Source: Pseudomonas fulva 12-X (GTDB taxonomy: Bacteria; Pseudomonadota; Gammaproteobacteria; Pseudomonadales; Pseudomonadaceae). Taken from it: a DNA stretch of 64,000 nt. Of this stretch, positions 31,702 through 39,987 are shown piece after piece. Each line of letters opens with the position of its first letter. Positions within the stretch are counted from its first letter, which is position 1. The position numbers and the translations under genes are program-made. The stretch covers positions 124,001-188,000 of the forward strand of contig NC_015556.1 of NCBI RefSeq assembly GCF_000213805.1. The letters run 5' to 3'. The notes beneath the pieces are model-generated. The model was given only the letters and a program-made list of their open reading frames with translations. It was not told the origin of the DNA and ran no database searches.

Positions 31702-31765
31702 GTGGGAGCGGGCGGGGACGCCCAGTCCATGCCCGCGAAAAATCACGGGAATGGCCCGTTCCCAC
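31702..31765. repeat. gtgggagcgggc repeat, copy 1
   Basis: gtgggagcgggcggggacgc ... agtccatgcccgcgaaaaat and closing cccac. A nearly identical copy is at 47706-47771 between gloA and the phosphodiesterase gene. Confidence 0.75.
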
Positions 31766-31803
31766 GGGATAAGGAAAAGGCCGCTATCGCCTTCTAACAC
31801 ACC

Positions 31804-32733
31804 CTATAGCTTGGCCTTCACCGCGACCAGCGCGTCGCCGCCTTCACGGGTGGTGACGCCCTTGAGCCAGCTGTCGATCACCTCCGGGTTGGCCTTGAGC
31901 CAGTCCTTCACGGCCTGATCGTTGCTGGCCTGCTTGCTCAGCACCTGGTCCATGATGGCGTTCTCCATGTCCTGGGTGAACTTGAGGTTGCTCAGCAGTT
32001 TGCCGACGTTCGGGCACTGCGCCGCGTAGCCCTTGCGGGCCAGGGTGTTGACGCTGCCGCTGTCGCCAAAGTACTTCTCGCCGCCCTTGAGGTACTTCAT
32101 GCCGTACTGCACGTTCATCGGGTGCGGCGTCCAGCCGAGGAACACCACGAACTCGTCGCGCTTCACCGCGCGGCCGACCTGCACCAGCATGGCCTGCTCG
32201 CTGGATTCGACTAGCTTCCAGTCCTTCAGTCCGAACTCGTTGGCGGCGATGATTTCCTTGATCGACTCGTTGGCCGGTGCGCCGGAGGCGATGCCGTAGA
32301 TCTTGTGGCCGAACTTGTCGGCGTATTTGTTCAGGTCGGCGAAGGTTTTCACACCGGCGTCGTAGGCGTAGGTCGGTACAGCCAGGGTGTACTCGGTGCC
32401 GCTGAGGTTTTCGGTGACCTTATCCACAGTGCCGCTGGCGACGAATTTGTCGTAGTTGGCCTGTTGCGCCGGCATCCAGTTGCCGAGGAACACGTCGACC
32501 TGACCTTTCTGCAGGCCGGCGAAGATGATCGGCACGCCCAGGGTCTGGGTTTTCACGTTGTAGCCCAGGCCATCGAGCACCAGGCTGGCGATGCCGTTGG
32601 TCACGGCGATATCGCTCCAGCCGGGATCGCCGAGCGTCACCGTGGCGCAGCTGGCATCTTCGGCGTGGGCCTGGCTGGCCAGGGTGGCGGCCAGGAGCAG
32701 GCTGCCCGCGACGGCTTTCTTGAGTGTCTTCAT
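31804..32733 (-). CDS. choX: Choline ABC-transporter substrate-binding protein
   Basis: Periplasmic receptor for choline (OpuAC/ProX fold). 309 residues, signal peptide ending SQAHA. Matches ChoX/CbcX-type proteins: LGDPGWSDIAVTNGIASLVL, LGVPIIFAGLQKGQVDVFLG, NWMPAQQANYDKF, and FLGWTPHPMNVQYGMKYLKG; the aromatic residues of the W-M/W-T-P segments form the trimethylammonium cage in this family. It lies 93 bases downstream of the choline sulfatase gene on the same strand, consistent with uptake of choline (sulfate) before hydrolysis. The ATPase and permease genes are absent here, so the receptor must borrow a permease encoded elsewhere. Confidence 0.9.
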   Translation of the reverse strand: MKTLKKAVAGSLLLAATLASQAHAEDASCATVTLGDPGWSDIAVTNGIASLVLDGLGYNVKTQTLGVPIIFAGLQKGQVDVFLGNWMPAQQANYDKFVASGTVDKVTENLSGTEYTLAVPTYAYDAGVKTFADLNKYADKFGHKIYGIASGAPANESIKEIIAANEFGLKDWKLVESSEQAMLVQVGRAVKRDEFVVFLGWTPHPMNVQYGMKYLKGGEKYFGDSGSVNTLARKGYAAQCPNVGKLLSNLKFTQDMENAIMDQVLSKQASNDQAVKDWLKANPEVIDSWLKGVTTREGGDALVAVKAKL

Positions 32734-32826
32734 GCCTTATTTCCTTATGTTGGTTTTCTGTTGGGCAGGCTATGCGACGCAAGTGAGCGCACCGGGTTCC
32801 CGCTTTCTGGCCCCCGGCGTGCGACG

Positions 32827-34335
32827 TCACGGTTGGGGAAAGCGGGCACGGCGCTCCAGGTCGTCGAGGTCGATGTGGTTGCGCATGTATTGTTCGCTGG
32901 CATCGACCAGTGGCTGGTGATCCCAGCTCTTCAGCTTGCCCTTGGTCAGCGCCTCGGCGACCAGGCGACGCCGGCGCTGGCTGGCCAGGGTGGCGCCGTG
33001 GATGGCGGCCATGTCCCAGCGGCTGCGCGCCTCGGCGAGGAACGCCTCGAGCTGCTCGCGATGGTCCGGCGAAGCGGCGAGGTTTTCACGCTCTTGCGGA
33101 TCGTTCGCCACGTTGAACAGCAGTAGTGGGTCTTCCTCGCTGTAGATGAATTTCCACTCGCCGCGGCGAATCATCATCAGCGGGCTGGTGGTGCCTTCGG
33201 CCATGTATTCGCCGAGTACTTCATCGTGGCCGCCATTGCCCTGCAGGTGCGGCAGCAGCGAGCGGCCGTCGAGCGCCAGGCCCGGCTCGACCTGGCCGCC
33301 GGCCAGCTCCACCAGCGTCGGCAGCAGGTCGACGGTGGACACCGACTGGGCGACCCGGTGCGCGGCGAAACGCGCTGGCGCATGCACCAGCAGCGGCACG
33401 CGGGCGGCCATCTCAAACCAGTGCATCTTGTACCAGAGGCCGCGCTCGCCAAGCATGTCGCCGTGGTCGCCGGAGAACACGATGATTGTATCGTCGGCCA
33501 GCTTGCAGTCCTTCAGCGTCTTGAGCAGCTTGCCGATGTTGTCGTCGATGTAGCTGCAGGCGCCGAAATAGGCGCGCCGCGCGTCGCGGATCTTGTGCTC
33601 GGGCAGCGGCTTGTCCCACAGGTCGATGACCTTGAGCAGGCGCTGCGAGTGCGGGTCCTGCTCGGCCTGGTCGATCACCTGGCGGGGCAGCGGAATGTCC
33701 TCATCGCGGTAGCGATCCCAGTATTCCTCGGGGATGGTGTAGGGGTCGTGCGGGTGGGTCATCGACACGGTCAGGCAGAACGGCTGGTCCGGGGTGAGGC
33801 GCACATGGTCGTAGAGATACTGCTGGGCCTTGAACACCACCTCCTCGTCGAAGTCGAGCTGATTGGTGCGCACGCAGGGGCCGGCCTGCAGCACCGATGA
33901 CATGTTGTGGTACCAGCTGGCGCGCACCTCGGGTTCGTCCCAGTTCACCGCCCAGCCGTAGTCGGCGGGATAGATGTCGCTGGTCAGGCGTTCCTCGTAG
34001 CCGTGCAACTGGTCCGGGCCGCAGAAGTGCATCTTGCCGGACAGCGCGGTGCGGTAGCCGAGGCAACGCAGGTAGTGGGCGTAGGTCGGCACGTCGGCGG
34101 GGAAGTCGGCGGCGTTGTCATAGGCGCCGATCTGGCTGGGCAGCTGGCCGCTGACCAGGGTGAAGCGCGACGGCGCGCACAGCGGGCTGTTGCAGTAGGC
34201 GGAGTCGAACAACACGCCCTCGGCGGCCAGGCGCTGCAGGTTCGGCACCTTGATCGGCGAGTTGGCGTCGTGCAGCGGCAGCAGCGGTGCGGCCATCTGG
34301 TCGGCCATGATGAAGAGAATGTTGGGGCGTTTCAT
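32827..34335 (-). CDS. betC: Choline-sulfatase
   Basis: Hydrolyses choline-O-sulfate to choline and sulfate, supplying carbon, nitrogen, sulfur and the glycine-betaine precursor. 502 residues from ATG 34335 (MKRPNILFIMADQ); an ATG 15 bases upstream is possible but lacks a ribosome site. The sulfatase signature C53-A-P-S-R57 (NSPLCAPSRFTLVSGQ) supplies the cysteine converted to formylglycine. Metal-site segments include IMADQ near the start and VFSGDHGDMLGERGLWYKM. The C-terminal HQPLVDASEQYMRNHIDLDD is typical of BetC. Divergent from the LysR gene at 34446 with choX behind it. Confidence 0.94.
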   Translation of the reverse strand: MKRPNILFIMADQMAAPLLPLHDANSPIKVPNLQRLAAEGVLFDSAYCNSPLCAPSRFTLVSGQLPSQIGAYDNAADFPADVPTYAHYLRCLGYRTALSGKMHFCGPDQLHGYEERLTSDIYPADYGWAVNWDEPEVRASWYHNMSSVLQAGPCVRTNQLDFDEEVVFKAQQYLYDHVRLTPDQPFCLTVSMTHPHDPYTIPEEYWDRYRDEDIPLPRQVIDQAEQDPHSQRLLKVIDLWDKPLPEHKIRDARRAYFGACSYIDDNIGKLLKTLKDCKLADDTIIVFSGDHGDMLGERGLWYKMHWFEMAARVPLLVHAPARFAAHRVAQSVSTVDLLPTLVELAGGQVEPGLALDGRSLLPHLQGNGGHDEVLGEYMAEGTTSPLMMIRRGEWKFIYSEEDPLLLFNVANDPQERENLAASPDHREQLEAFLAEARSRWDMAAIHGATLASQRRRRLVAEALTKGKLKSWDHQPLVDASEQYMRNHIDLDDLERRARFPQP

Positions 34336-34445
34336 GGCGGCGTATTCCATATCGTTGTTTTATGCGAAATTGATCAGCCGATGATCAAGGCGAGATAAGC
34401 AGGGGTAAACCCGCATGCAGCACATGGCTCGGATAAGCAGCGCTT

Positions 34446-35399
34446 ATGTTTGAAGCGCTCGCAGGCATCTCTCTCGACACGCTGCGGGTGTTCGAGTCGG
34501 CGGCGCGCCACCTGAGTTTCACTGCCGCTGCAGCGGAGCTCGGCAGCACCCAGCCGGCGATCAGTCAGCAGATCAAACGGCTGGAGGCGCAGCTGGCGAC
34601 CCGCCTGTTTGACCGCGTGTACCGCGGCATCGTGCTGACCGATGCCGGCGAAGCGCTGCTGGCGCCGGTGCAGGAGGGCCTGGCGGCTATGGACGCGGGG
34701 CTGGCGACGGTGGTCGGCCGCCAGCAGCATGAGGTGTTGCAGGTGGCGACCGACTTCGCCTTTGCCGCCTACTGGCTGATGCCGCGCCTGCAGCGTTTTC
34801 ACCAGCGCTACCCAGACGTCGACGTCAGCCTGATCACCAGCGAGCGCGACCTGACCAGCCTGCCGGCGGAGATCGACGTGGCCATTTCCTTCGGGGACGG
34901 GCGCTTCAAGCACGGCGAGCAGCACCTGCTGTTCAGCGAGGAAGTGTTCGCCGTGTGTGGCCCGCTGCTGTTCAAGGAACTCGATGCTTCTTCTGGAGAG
35001 CCGCTGGCGCAGTTGCCCTTGTTGCACCTGCGCCCGGAAAGCCGCTCGCGCTGGTTCGACTGGAGCGGCCTGTTCCGCGCCCTGGGCATCGCCGAGATGC
35101 CCAGCCCCGGCAGCCTGCGTTTCGACAACTACACGCTGCTGATCCAGGCGGCCATCGCCGGGCGCGGTGTGGCCATTGGCTGGCGGCATCTGGTTGACGA
35201 ACTGATCGACCAGGGCCTGCTGGTGCGGCTCGACGCGCGCTCAGCCACCTCGCGGTTCGGCTATTACGTGGTGCTGCCAGCGCGCAAACGGCGCATTCGC
35301 CTGGTGGAACATTTCGTCGCCTGGCTGCAGGATGAGCTGCAGCGCGACCCCCTGCCGGAGCGGCAGGGCGGTATCGACCCCAAAGGACTTGCCCTATGA
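34446..35399 (+). CDS. LysR-type regulator of choline-sulfate use (BetR-like)
   Basis: 317 residues. N-terminal winged helix (LDTLRVFESAARHLSFTAAA, STQPAISQQIKRLEAQL) and a LysR effector domain (VATDFAFAAYWLMPRLQRFH, AIAGRGVAIGWRHLVDEL). It is transcribed away from betC across a 110-base gap (34336-34445), the classic layout of a LysR protein controlling the divergent operon. I therefore infer regulation of betC-choX. No clear T-N11-A operator was picked out in the gap by eye. Its last codons overlap the next gene by 4 bases (ATGA), so the two are translationally coupled. Confidence 0.86.
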   Translation: MFEALAGISLDTLRVFESAARHLSFTAAAAELGSTQPAISQQIKRLEAQLATRLFDRVYRGIVLTDAGEALLAPVQEGLAAMDAGLATVVGRQQHEVLQVATDFAFAAYWLMPRLQRFHQRYPDVDVSLITSERDLTSLPAEIDVAISFGDGRFKHGEQHLLFSEEVFAVCGPLLFKELDASSGEPLAQLPLLHLRPESRSRWFDWSGLFRALGIAEMPSPGSLRFDNYTLLIQAAIAGRGVAIGWRHLVDELIDQGLLVRLDARSATSRFGYYVVLPARKRRIRLVEHFVAWLQDELQRDPLPERQGGIDPKGLAL

Positions 35400-35755
35400 G
35401 CGAAACCCGAATCCGCGGCTACCACGCCCACGTGTATTTCGACGCCAGCAGCATCGGGCAGGCCCGGGCGCTGTGCGAAGCGGCTTGCGCCCGCTTCGCC
35501 CTGAAGATGGGCCGCATGCACGAAAAATTGGTCGGTCCGCACCCGCAGTGGAGTTGCCAACTGGCGATGCGCGCCGAGCTGTTCGGCGAGGTGATTCCCT
35601 GGCTGATGCTCCACCGCGGCGAGCTGGTGGTGCTGGTGCATCCGATTACCGGCAATGACCTGGTCGACCACCGCGACCACGCGTTCTGGCTGGGCGCTGC
35701 GCAGCTGCTGGATCTTTCGACCTTGTCTGACGAGCCGCTGATCTTCGAGCTCTGA
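35396..35755 (+). CDS. DOPA 4,5-dioxygenase family protein
   Basis: A 119-residue single-domain protein starting MSETRIRGYHAHVYFDASS. It has the family histidines: GYHAHVYFD, GPHPQWSCQLAM, VLVHPITGNDLVDHRDHAFW. Fungal members open the ring of DOPA; bacterial homologues are common but their substrates are not established. The start overlaps the stop of the LysR gene (ATGA), so it is probably made from the same transcript. A link to choline-sulfate metabolism is not obvious. Confidence 0.85.
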   Translation: MSETRIRGYHAHVYFDASSIGQARALCEAACARFALKMGRMHEKLVGPHPQWSCQLAMRAELFGEVIPWLMLHRGELVVLVHPITGNDLVDHRDHAFWLGAAQLLDLSTLSDEPLIFEL

Positions 35756-35761
35756 GAACCT

Positions 35762-35889
35762 GTTCACGATCTGCTGCGCGTCGGCGCTCCTGCGTTAAAA
35801 ACAAGCTCGGAATGCTCATTTACCACTCGTAAACTCCGCTTCCTCGCTTGTTTTTGCCTTGTATCGCTCTAGCTCGCAAGATCGTGAAC
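35762..35889. repeat. Structured intergenic element, copy 2 (covarying helices)
   Basis: Inverse orientation relative to 6304-6428. Outer arms gttcacgatc (35762-35771) / gatcgtgaac (35880-35889); middle arms aaaaacaag (35797-35805) / cttgttttt (35847-35855); apical hairpin tttac (35819-35823) / gtaaa (35829-35833). The conserved cores ctcggaatgctcat and ctccgcttcctcgc are shared. All three helices differ in sequence from copy 1 yet remain paired. Confidence 0.8.
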
Positions 35890-35952
35890 AGGCTCTGACG
35901 CGCAAAGCCAGTCAAGGTATGATCCGCGCCTGATTTCCCGAGAGCCCGCGCC

Positions 35953-36816
35953 ATGCCTTACCTGCTCGCCGTCACCGTCCTCTGGGCGTTTTCCTTCAGC
36001 CTGATCGGCGAATACCTGGCCGGCCGGCTGGACAGCGACTTCGCCGTGCTGGCGCGGGTGGCGGTGGCGGCGCTGGTGTTCCTTCCGTTCACGCTCTGGC
36101 GTGGCCTGCCGCGGCGTTTGCTGGCCGGCTTCTGGCTGGCCGGCGCACTGCAGTTCGGCGTCACCTACCTGTGCCTGTACCGCAGTTTCCAGGTGCTGAC
36201 GGTGCCCGAGGTGCTGCTGTTCACCGTGCTTACGCCGATCTACGTGACTCTGCTCGACGATGCCCTGGCGCGGCGCTTCAGCCCCTGGGCGCTGGTCGCC
36301 GCGCTGGTGGCGGTCGGCGGCGGCGTGGTGATCCGCTTCGAGCGCCTGGAAGGCGAGTACCTGATCGGCTTCCTGCTGCTGCAACTGGCCAACCTGACCT
36401 TCGCCGCCGGCCAGGTGCTGTGCCGCCAGTTGCTCATGCGCTACCCGACCGAGCAGCCGTTGCACCGCTTCTTCGGGCATTTCTTCCTCGGCGCACTGGT
36501 GCTGGTGGTGCCCTCGTTCCTGCTGTTCGGCAACCCGGGCAAACTGCCGAGCACCGCGCTGCAGTGGGGCATCCTGCTGTGGATGGGTCTGTTCGCCACT
36601 GCGCTGGGGCTGTTCTGGTGGGTCAAGGGCAGCGTCAAGGTCGATGCCGGCACCCTGGCGGTGATGAACGAGCTGCACGTGCCGGCCGGCCTGGTGGTGA
36701 ACCTGCTGATCTGGAACCGTGATGCCGACATCCCCCGCCTGGCCCTGGGCGGCGCGATCATCCTCGCTTCGCTGTGGCTCAACCGCCTTGGCAGGCGGCG
36801 TTTGGCGACGGCCTGA
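35953..36816 (+). CDS. DMT-superfamily (EamA) transporter
   Basis: 287 residues with about ten hydrophobic helices in two EamA repeats (MPYLLAVTVLWAFSFSLIG at the start, LLLQLANLTFAAGQVLCRQL opening the second). Typical features: LYRSFQVLTVPEVLLFTVLT and a basic C-terminal NRLGRRRLA. Such proteins export metabolites or amino acids; E. coli YdcZ/CarP-like homologues differ in substrate and none is suggested here. It stands alone between the structured repeat and pbpG. Confidence 0.85.
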   Translation: MPYLLAVTVLWAFSFSLIGEYLAGRLDSDFAVLARVAVAALVFLPFTLWRGLPRRLLAGFWLAGALQFGVTYLCLYRSFQVLTVPEVLLFTVLTPIYVTLLDDALARRFSPWALVAALVAVGGGVVIRFERLEGEYLIGFLLLQLANLTFAAGQVLCRQLLMRYPTEQPLHRFFGHFFLGALVLVVPSFLLFGNPGKLPSTALQWGILLWMGLFATALGLFWWVKGSVKVDAGTLAVMNELHVPAGLVVNLLIWNRDADIPRLALGGAIILASLWLNRLGRRRLATA

Positions 36817-37037
36817 TCCATTTATCGGACGATAGGAACCGGCCTTGACGGGTGCTAACATCGCACCTTCAATTGCCGATGCAATTAGCTGTTTTTCAAA
36901 CCCTATTTCCGGGGCCCATATGAACGTTGCCGAGCGAGGTCTGCGCGGCGCTTTTATCGAGGCTCAAGGGTCATGGACGAAGTTCCTTCACCGGCACGGA
37001 GCGCCTTTTCAGCCATCTCTTGCCCAGTGAATCCATC

Positions 37038-37946
37038 GTGAATATTCGACGCCCCTTCGCCAGCCTGGCCCTGGCCTGCCTGTTCATCGTTTCCCCGCTG
37101 GTGGCCACCGCCGCCACCGCGCCTGCCAAGCAGGAACTCGCCTCCGGCAGCGCCCTGCTGGTCGACCTGAATACCAACAAGGTCTTGTATTCCAGCAACC
37201 CGGACATGATGGTGCCCATCGCCTCGGTCACCAAGCTGATGACCGCCATGGTCACCCTCGACGCCAAGCTGCCGCTCAACGAAGAGCTACCGGTGATCAT
37301 CCGTGATGTGCACGAGATGCGCGGCGTGTATTCGCGCGTGCGTATCGGCAGCGAGATCAGCCGCCGCGAGATGCTGCTGCTGACCCTGATGTCGTCCGAA
37401 AACCGCGCCGCTTCCAGCCTGGCCCATCACTACCCGGGTGGCGTCACCGCCTTCGTCGCGGCCATGAACGCCAAGGCCCGCGCCTTGGGCATGACCCACA
37501 CCCGTTACGTGGAGCCGACCGGCCTGTCCGAGCACAACGTGTCCACCGCCAACGACCTGGTGAAGCTGCTCAAGGCGACGCGCAGCTACCCGCTGATCGG
37601 CGAGCTCAGCTCCACCCCGGAAAAAACCGTGGCCTTCCACAAGCCCAACTACACCCTGGGCTTTCGCAACACCAACGGGCTGACCCGCAAGCAAGGCTGG
37701 GACGTGCAGCTGACCAAGACCGGCTTCACCAACAGCGCCGGCCACTGCCTGGTGATGCGCACCACCATGGCCGGCAAGCCGGTAGCCTTCGTGGTGCTCG
37801 ACGCCTTCGGCAAGTACACCCACATGGCCGACGCCAGCCGCCTGCGCAAGTGGGTGGAAACCGGCAAGGTCACTCCGGTGGCGCCCGCCGCCCTGGCCTA
37901 CAAGCAGCAGCGTGCCGCGCAGCGCCAACTGCAGGCTTCGCAGTAA
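37038..37946 (+). CDS. pbpG: D-alanyl-D-alanine endopeptidase PbpG (PBP7/8 type)
   Basis: Periplasmic enzyme that cleaves D-Ala-meso-DAP cross-links in peptidoglycan. 302 residues from GTG 37038 (signal peptide [22 protein letters not shown]); the frame is open 37 codons upstream, but that part does not look like a signal sequence. The penicillin-binding motifs are S63-V-T-K66, the SxN motif in [14 protein letters not shown], and KTGFTNSAG. Length agrees with PbpG (~310) rather than with larger DacA/DacC carboxypeptidases, and it lacks the C-terminal amphipathic anchor. The adjacent LysR gene is convergent. Confidence 0.9.
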   Translation: MNIRRPFASLALACLFIVSPLVATAATAPAKQELASGSALLVDLNTNKVLYSSNPDMMVPIASVTKLMTAMVTLDAKLPLNEELPVIIRDVHEMRGVYSRVRIGSEISRREMLLLTLMSSENRAASSLAHHYPGGVTAFVAAMNAKARALGMTHTRYVEPTGLSEHNVSTANDLVKLLKATRSYPLIGELSSTPEKTVAFHKPNYTLGFRNTNGLTRKQGWDVQLTKTGFTNSAGHCLVMRTTMAGKPVAFVVLDAFGKYTHMADASRLRKWVETGKVTPVAPAALAYKQQRAAQRQLQASQ

Positions 37947-37949
37947 GCG

Positions 37950-38852
37950 TTACCGCGCCTGCCAGAGCGGATCGGCCACCAGCCGTTCGGCGATGAAATC
38001 CAGCAACGTACGCAGCGCTGGCAGCATCTGCCGGCGTGAGGCGTAGATGGCATGAATACCCAGGGATTGCGGCTGCCAGCCCGGCAGCACGCGCAGCAAT
38101 CGCCCTTGCTCCAGTAGTGGCGCCGCGGCATACAGCGGTTGCATGCAGATGCCGCCACCGCTTACCGCCGCCTCCAGCAGCACCGCCGTGTCGTTGCTGC
38201 TCAGGTTGCCCGTCACCGGCACCTGCACGTCCTCTTGCTCACCTGTGAAGTGCCACAGGTTGCGACCGAAATAGCTGTAGGTCAGGCAGTTGTGCGCGCT
38301 CAGCTCCTCCGGCTGGCGCGGTGTGCCAGCGCGGGCGAGATAGGAAGGCGCGGCGCATACCACCGAATGGCAGTCGCCCAGGTGACGGGCGACCTGGTTG
38401 GGTTCCAGCTGATTGGTGATGCGCAGCGCCAGGTCGATACGCTCTTCGACCAGGTTCACGGCCTGGCTGCCGATCAGCACATCCACCGAGGTTTTCGGAT
38501 AGCGCGCCAGATAATCCACCAGCACCGGGCTCAGCCAGGTTTGCGCAAATGACTGGCTGGTGGCGATACGCAGGTTGCCGCTCGGCCCGTCGCTGGCCTT
38601 GATGCCGGTAGCCTGCATCATCTCGGCGGTGTGCAGCATTTCCCGGCAGTGCGGCAGCAGCTCGTTACCCACTTGGGTGAGGCTTAGCTTGCGCGTGGTG
38701 CGATGCAGCAGACGCGCGCCGACCCAGCCCTCCAGCTCAGCCAGGTAGCGCGAGACCATTGCCCGCGACAGTTCCAGATGCTCGGCCGCAGCAGTCTGGC
38801 TGCCGCGATCCACCACTTCGACGAAGACGCGGGTTGCCGTGAGTCGGTCCAT
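37950..38852 (-). CDS. LysR-type transcriptional regulator
   Basis: 300 residues: helix-turn-helix MDRLTATRVFVEVVDRGSQT / AAAEHLELSRAMVSRYLAEL, then an effector domain of the CrgA-like clade (SGNLRIATSQSFAQTWLSPV, LIGSQAVNLVEERIDLALRI, TNQLEPNQVARHLGDCHSVV). It is divergent from the oxidoreductase gene at 38992, 139 bases away, which is its most probable target. The inducer is unknown. Confidence 0.88.
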   Translation of the reverse strand: MDRLTATRVFVEVVDRGSQTAAAEHLELSRAMVSRYLAELEGWVGARLLHRTTRKLSLTQVGNELLPHCREMLHTAEMMQATGIKASDGPSGNLRIATSQSFAQTWLSPVLVDYLARYPKTSVDVLIGSQAVNLVEERIDLALRITNQLEPNQVARHLGDCHSVVCAAPSYLARAGTPRQPEELSAHNCLTYSYFGRNLWHFTGEQEDVQVPVTGNLSSNDTAVLLEAAVSGGGICMQPLYAAAPLLEQGRLLRVLPGWQPQSLGIHAIYASRRQMLPALRTLLDFIAERLVADPLWQAR

Positions 38853-38991
38853 GATTTGCTCGTTTCATGCAACGGTGTAGCGGCGATTATGCGGCTTTTT
38901 GTGGCATTGCAGGCGGGTAAGCTCATGCCTCGTCCATCGGCGCGTGGCAATGCTCGCCGATATCTCATCGCCTGTCACAGTGGAGCCTCAT

Positions 38992-39603
38992 ATGAACGTC
39001 GTCATTCTGGGTATCAGCGGTCGCGCCGGTTCGCGCCTGGGTCATGAGCTGCTACAGCGTGGTCATCAAGTCACCGGGATCGCCCGCGACGTAAGTAACG
39101 TGCCGGCCCAATCCGGTCTTACCCTGGCCAGCGCCGATGTGGCCGATGTCGAGCGTCTGGTGCCGCTGCTCAAGGGCCATGATGCAGTGATCAGCACCAC
39201 CCGTTTCGTCGGTAGCGATGCGGTCAGCCTGATCGGCGCAGTGAAGGCGGCCGGTGTGCCGCGCCTGCTGGTCGTCGGTGGCGCGGGCAGTTTGGAAATG
39301 GCGCCCGGTGTGGCGCTGATCGACACACCGGAATTTCCGGCGGCCTACAAGGACGAGGCGAGCGCCGGGCGTGACTTCCTCAACGTGTTGCGTGGCGAAA
39401 CGGCGCTGGACTGGACCTTCCTGTCGCCCTCGGCGCTGTTCGAGCCGGGCCAGCGCACCGGGCGCTTCCGCATCGGCACCGACAGCTTGCTGGTCGATGC
39501 CGACGGCAACAGCGCGATCTCCATGGAGGATTACGCCATCGCCCTGGTCGACGAGCTGGAAAAACCTCAGCACTCGCGCCAGCGCTTCACCGTGGGTTAC
39601 TGA
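38992..39603 (+). CDS. NAD(P)-binding oxidoreductase / SDR-like (YwnB type)
   Basis: 203 residues, start ATG 38992 with TGGAG upstream. Atypical Rossmann-fold short-chain dehydrogenase: dinucleotide motif VVILGISGRAGSRLGHEL, LTLASADVADVERLVPLLKG, DAVISTTRFVGSD, RLLVVGGAGSLEMAPG, and LDWTFLSPSALFEPG. Homologues are annotated NAD(P)H-binding or flavin-reductase-like proteins of unproven activity. Divergent from the LysR gene, which probably controls it. Confidence 0.86.
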   Translation: MNVVILGISGRAGSRLGHELLQRGHQVTGIARDVSNVPAQSGLTLASADVADVERLVPLLKGHDAVISTTRFVGSDAVSLIGAVKAAGVPRLLVVGGAGSLEMAPGVALIDTPEFPAAYKDEASAGRDFLNVLRGETALDWTFLSPSALFEPGQRTGRFRIGTDSLLVDADGNSAISMEDYAIALVDELEKPQHSRQRFTVGY

Positions 39604-39625
39604 CCACTTCGCCAGCGCAAAAAAA

Positions 39626-39678
39626 CGCGGCTCAAGCGCTACCCCCACTCGGCAATGTGGGGGAGCGGCTTGGCCGCG
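39626..39678 (+). terminator. Long hairpin after the oxidoreductase gene
   Basis: cgcggctcaagcgct accccca c pairs with gtgggggagcg gcttggccgcg with a few mismatches around a ~8-base loop. It lies 22 bases after the stop. There is no T tract, so it may be an extragenic repeat rather than a true terminator. Confidence 0.5.
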
Positions 39679-39710
39679 TGCAGGGCCTCGAGTCACTCAA
39701 GGCAAGTTGC

Positions 39711-39977
39711 TAGGGTCTGTTGACGTTTCAGCGCAAGCCGCGTTGCAGCGAGAAATCTCGCCAGGCTAGGCGGAGGACGCAGGGAATGGTGTCCCCTTTT
39801 CAAGTCCTCCAACGACGCATGGCGAGATTTCCCGCGCAACCCGAAGGGCCGGGCCAGTTTTAGCGCGATGCTGCGTTTCTCGGTGGCTCATTTGGCCGGC
39901 CAAACTTCGCACCTCGTGCCTTACCTCGCGCTAAAACTGGCTCCGGCGCGGTCGTGCTGAAACGTCAACAGACCCTA
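39711..39977. repeat. 267-bp cloverleaf-like inverted-repeat element
   Basis: Perfect 22-bp terminal inverted repeats (39711-39732 beginning TAGGGTCTGTTGACG; 39956-39977). Inside are two independent stems: GAAATCTCGCCA (39752-39763) / TGGCGAGATTTC (39820-39831) with a nested ggaggac (39772-39778) / gtcctcc (39804-39810), and ccagttttagcgcga (39854-39868) / tcgcgctaaaactgg (39926-39940). No transposase is present. It ends 10 bases from the stop of the Nramp-like gene and looks like a non-autonomous (MITE-like) or structured element. Confidence 0.8.
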
Positions 39978-39987
39978 GGCATCGACG

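Larger units (their letters stand above)
31353..31803. other. Repeat-filled intergenic region between SulP and choline genes
   Basis: 451 bases with no gene. Three different palindromic repeats lie in series (31478-31527, 31640-31688, 31702-31765), each listed separately. Any promoter for the SulP gene should lie just right of 31352, but none stands out. Confidence 0.7.
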
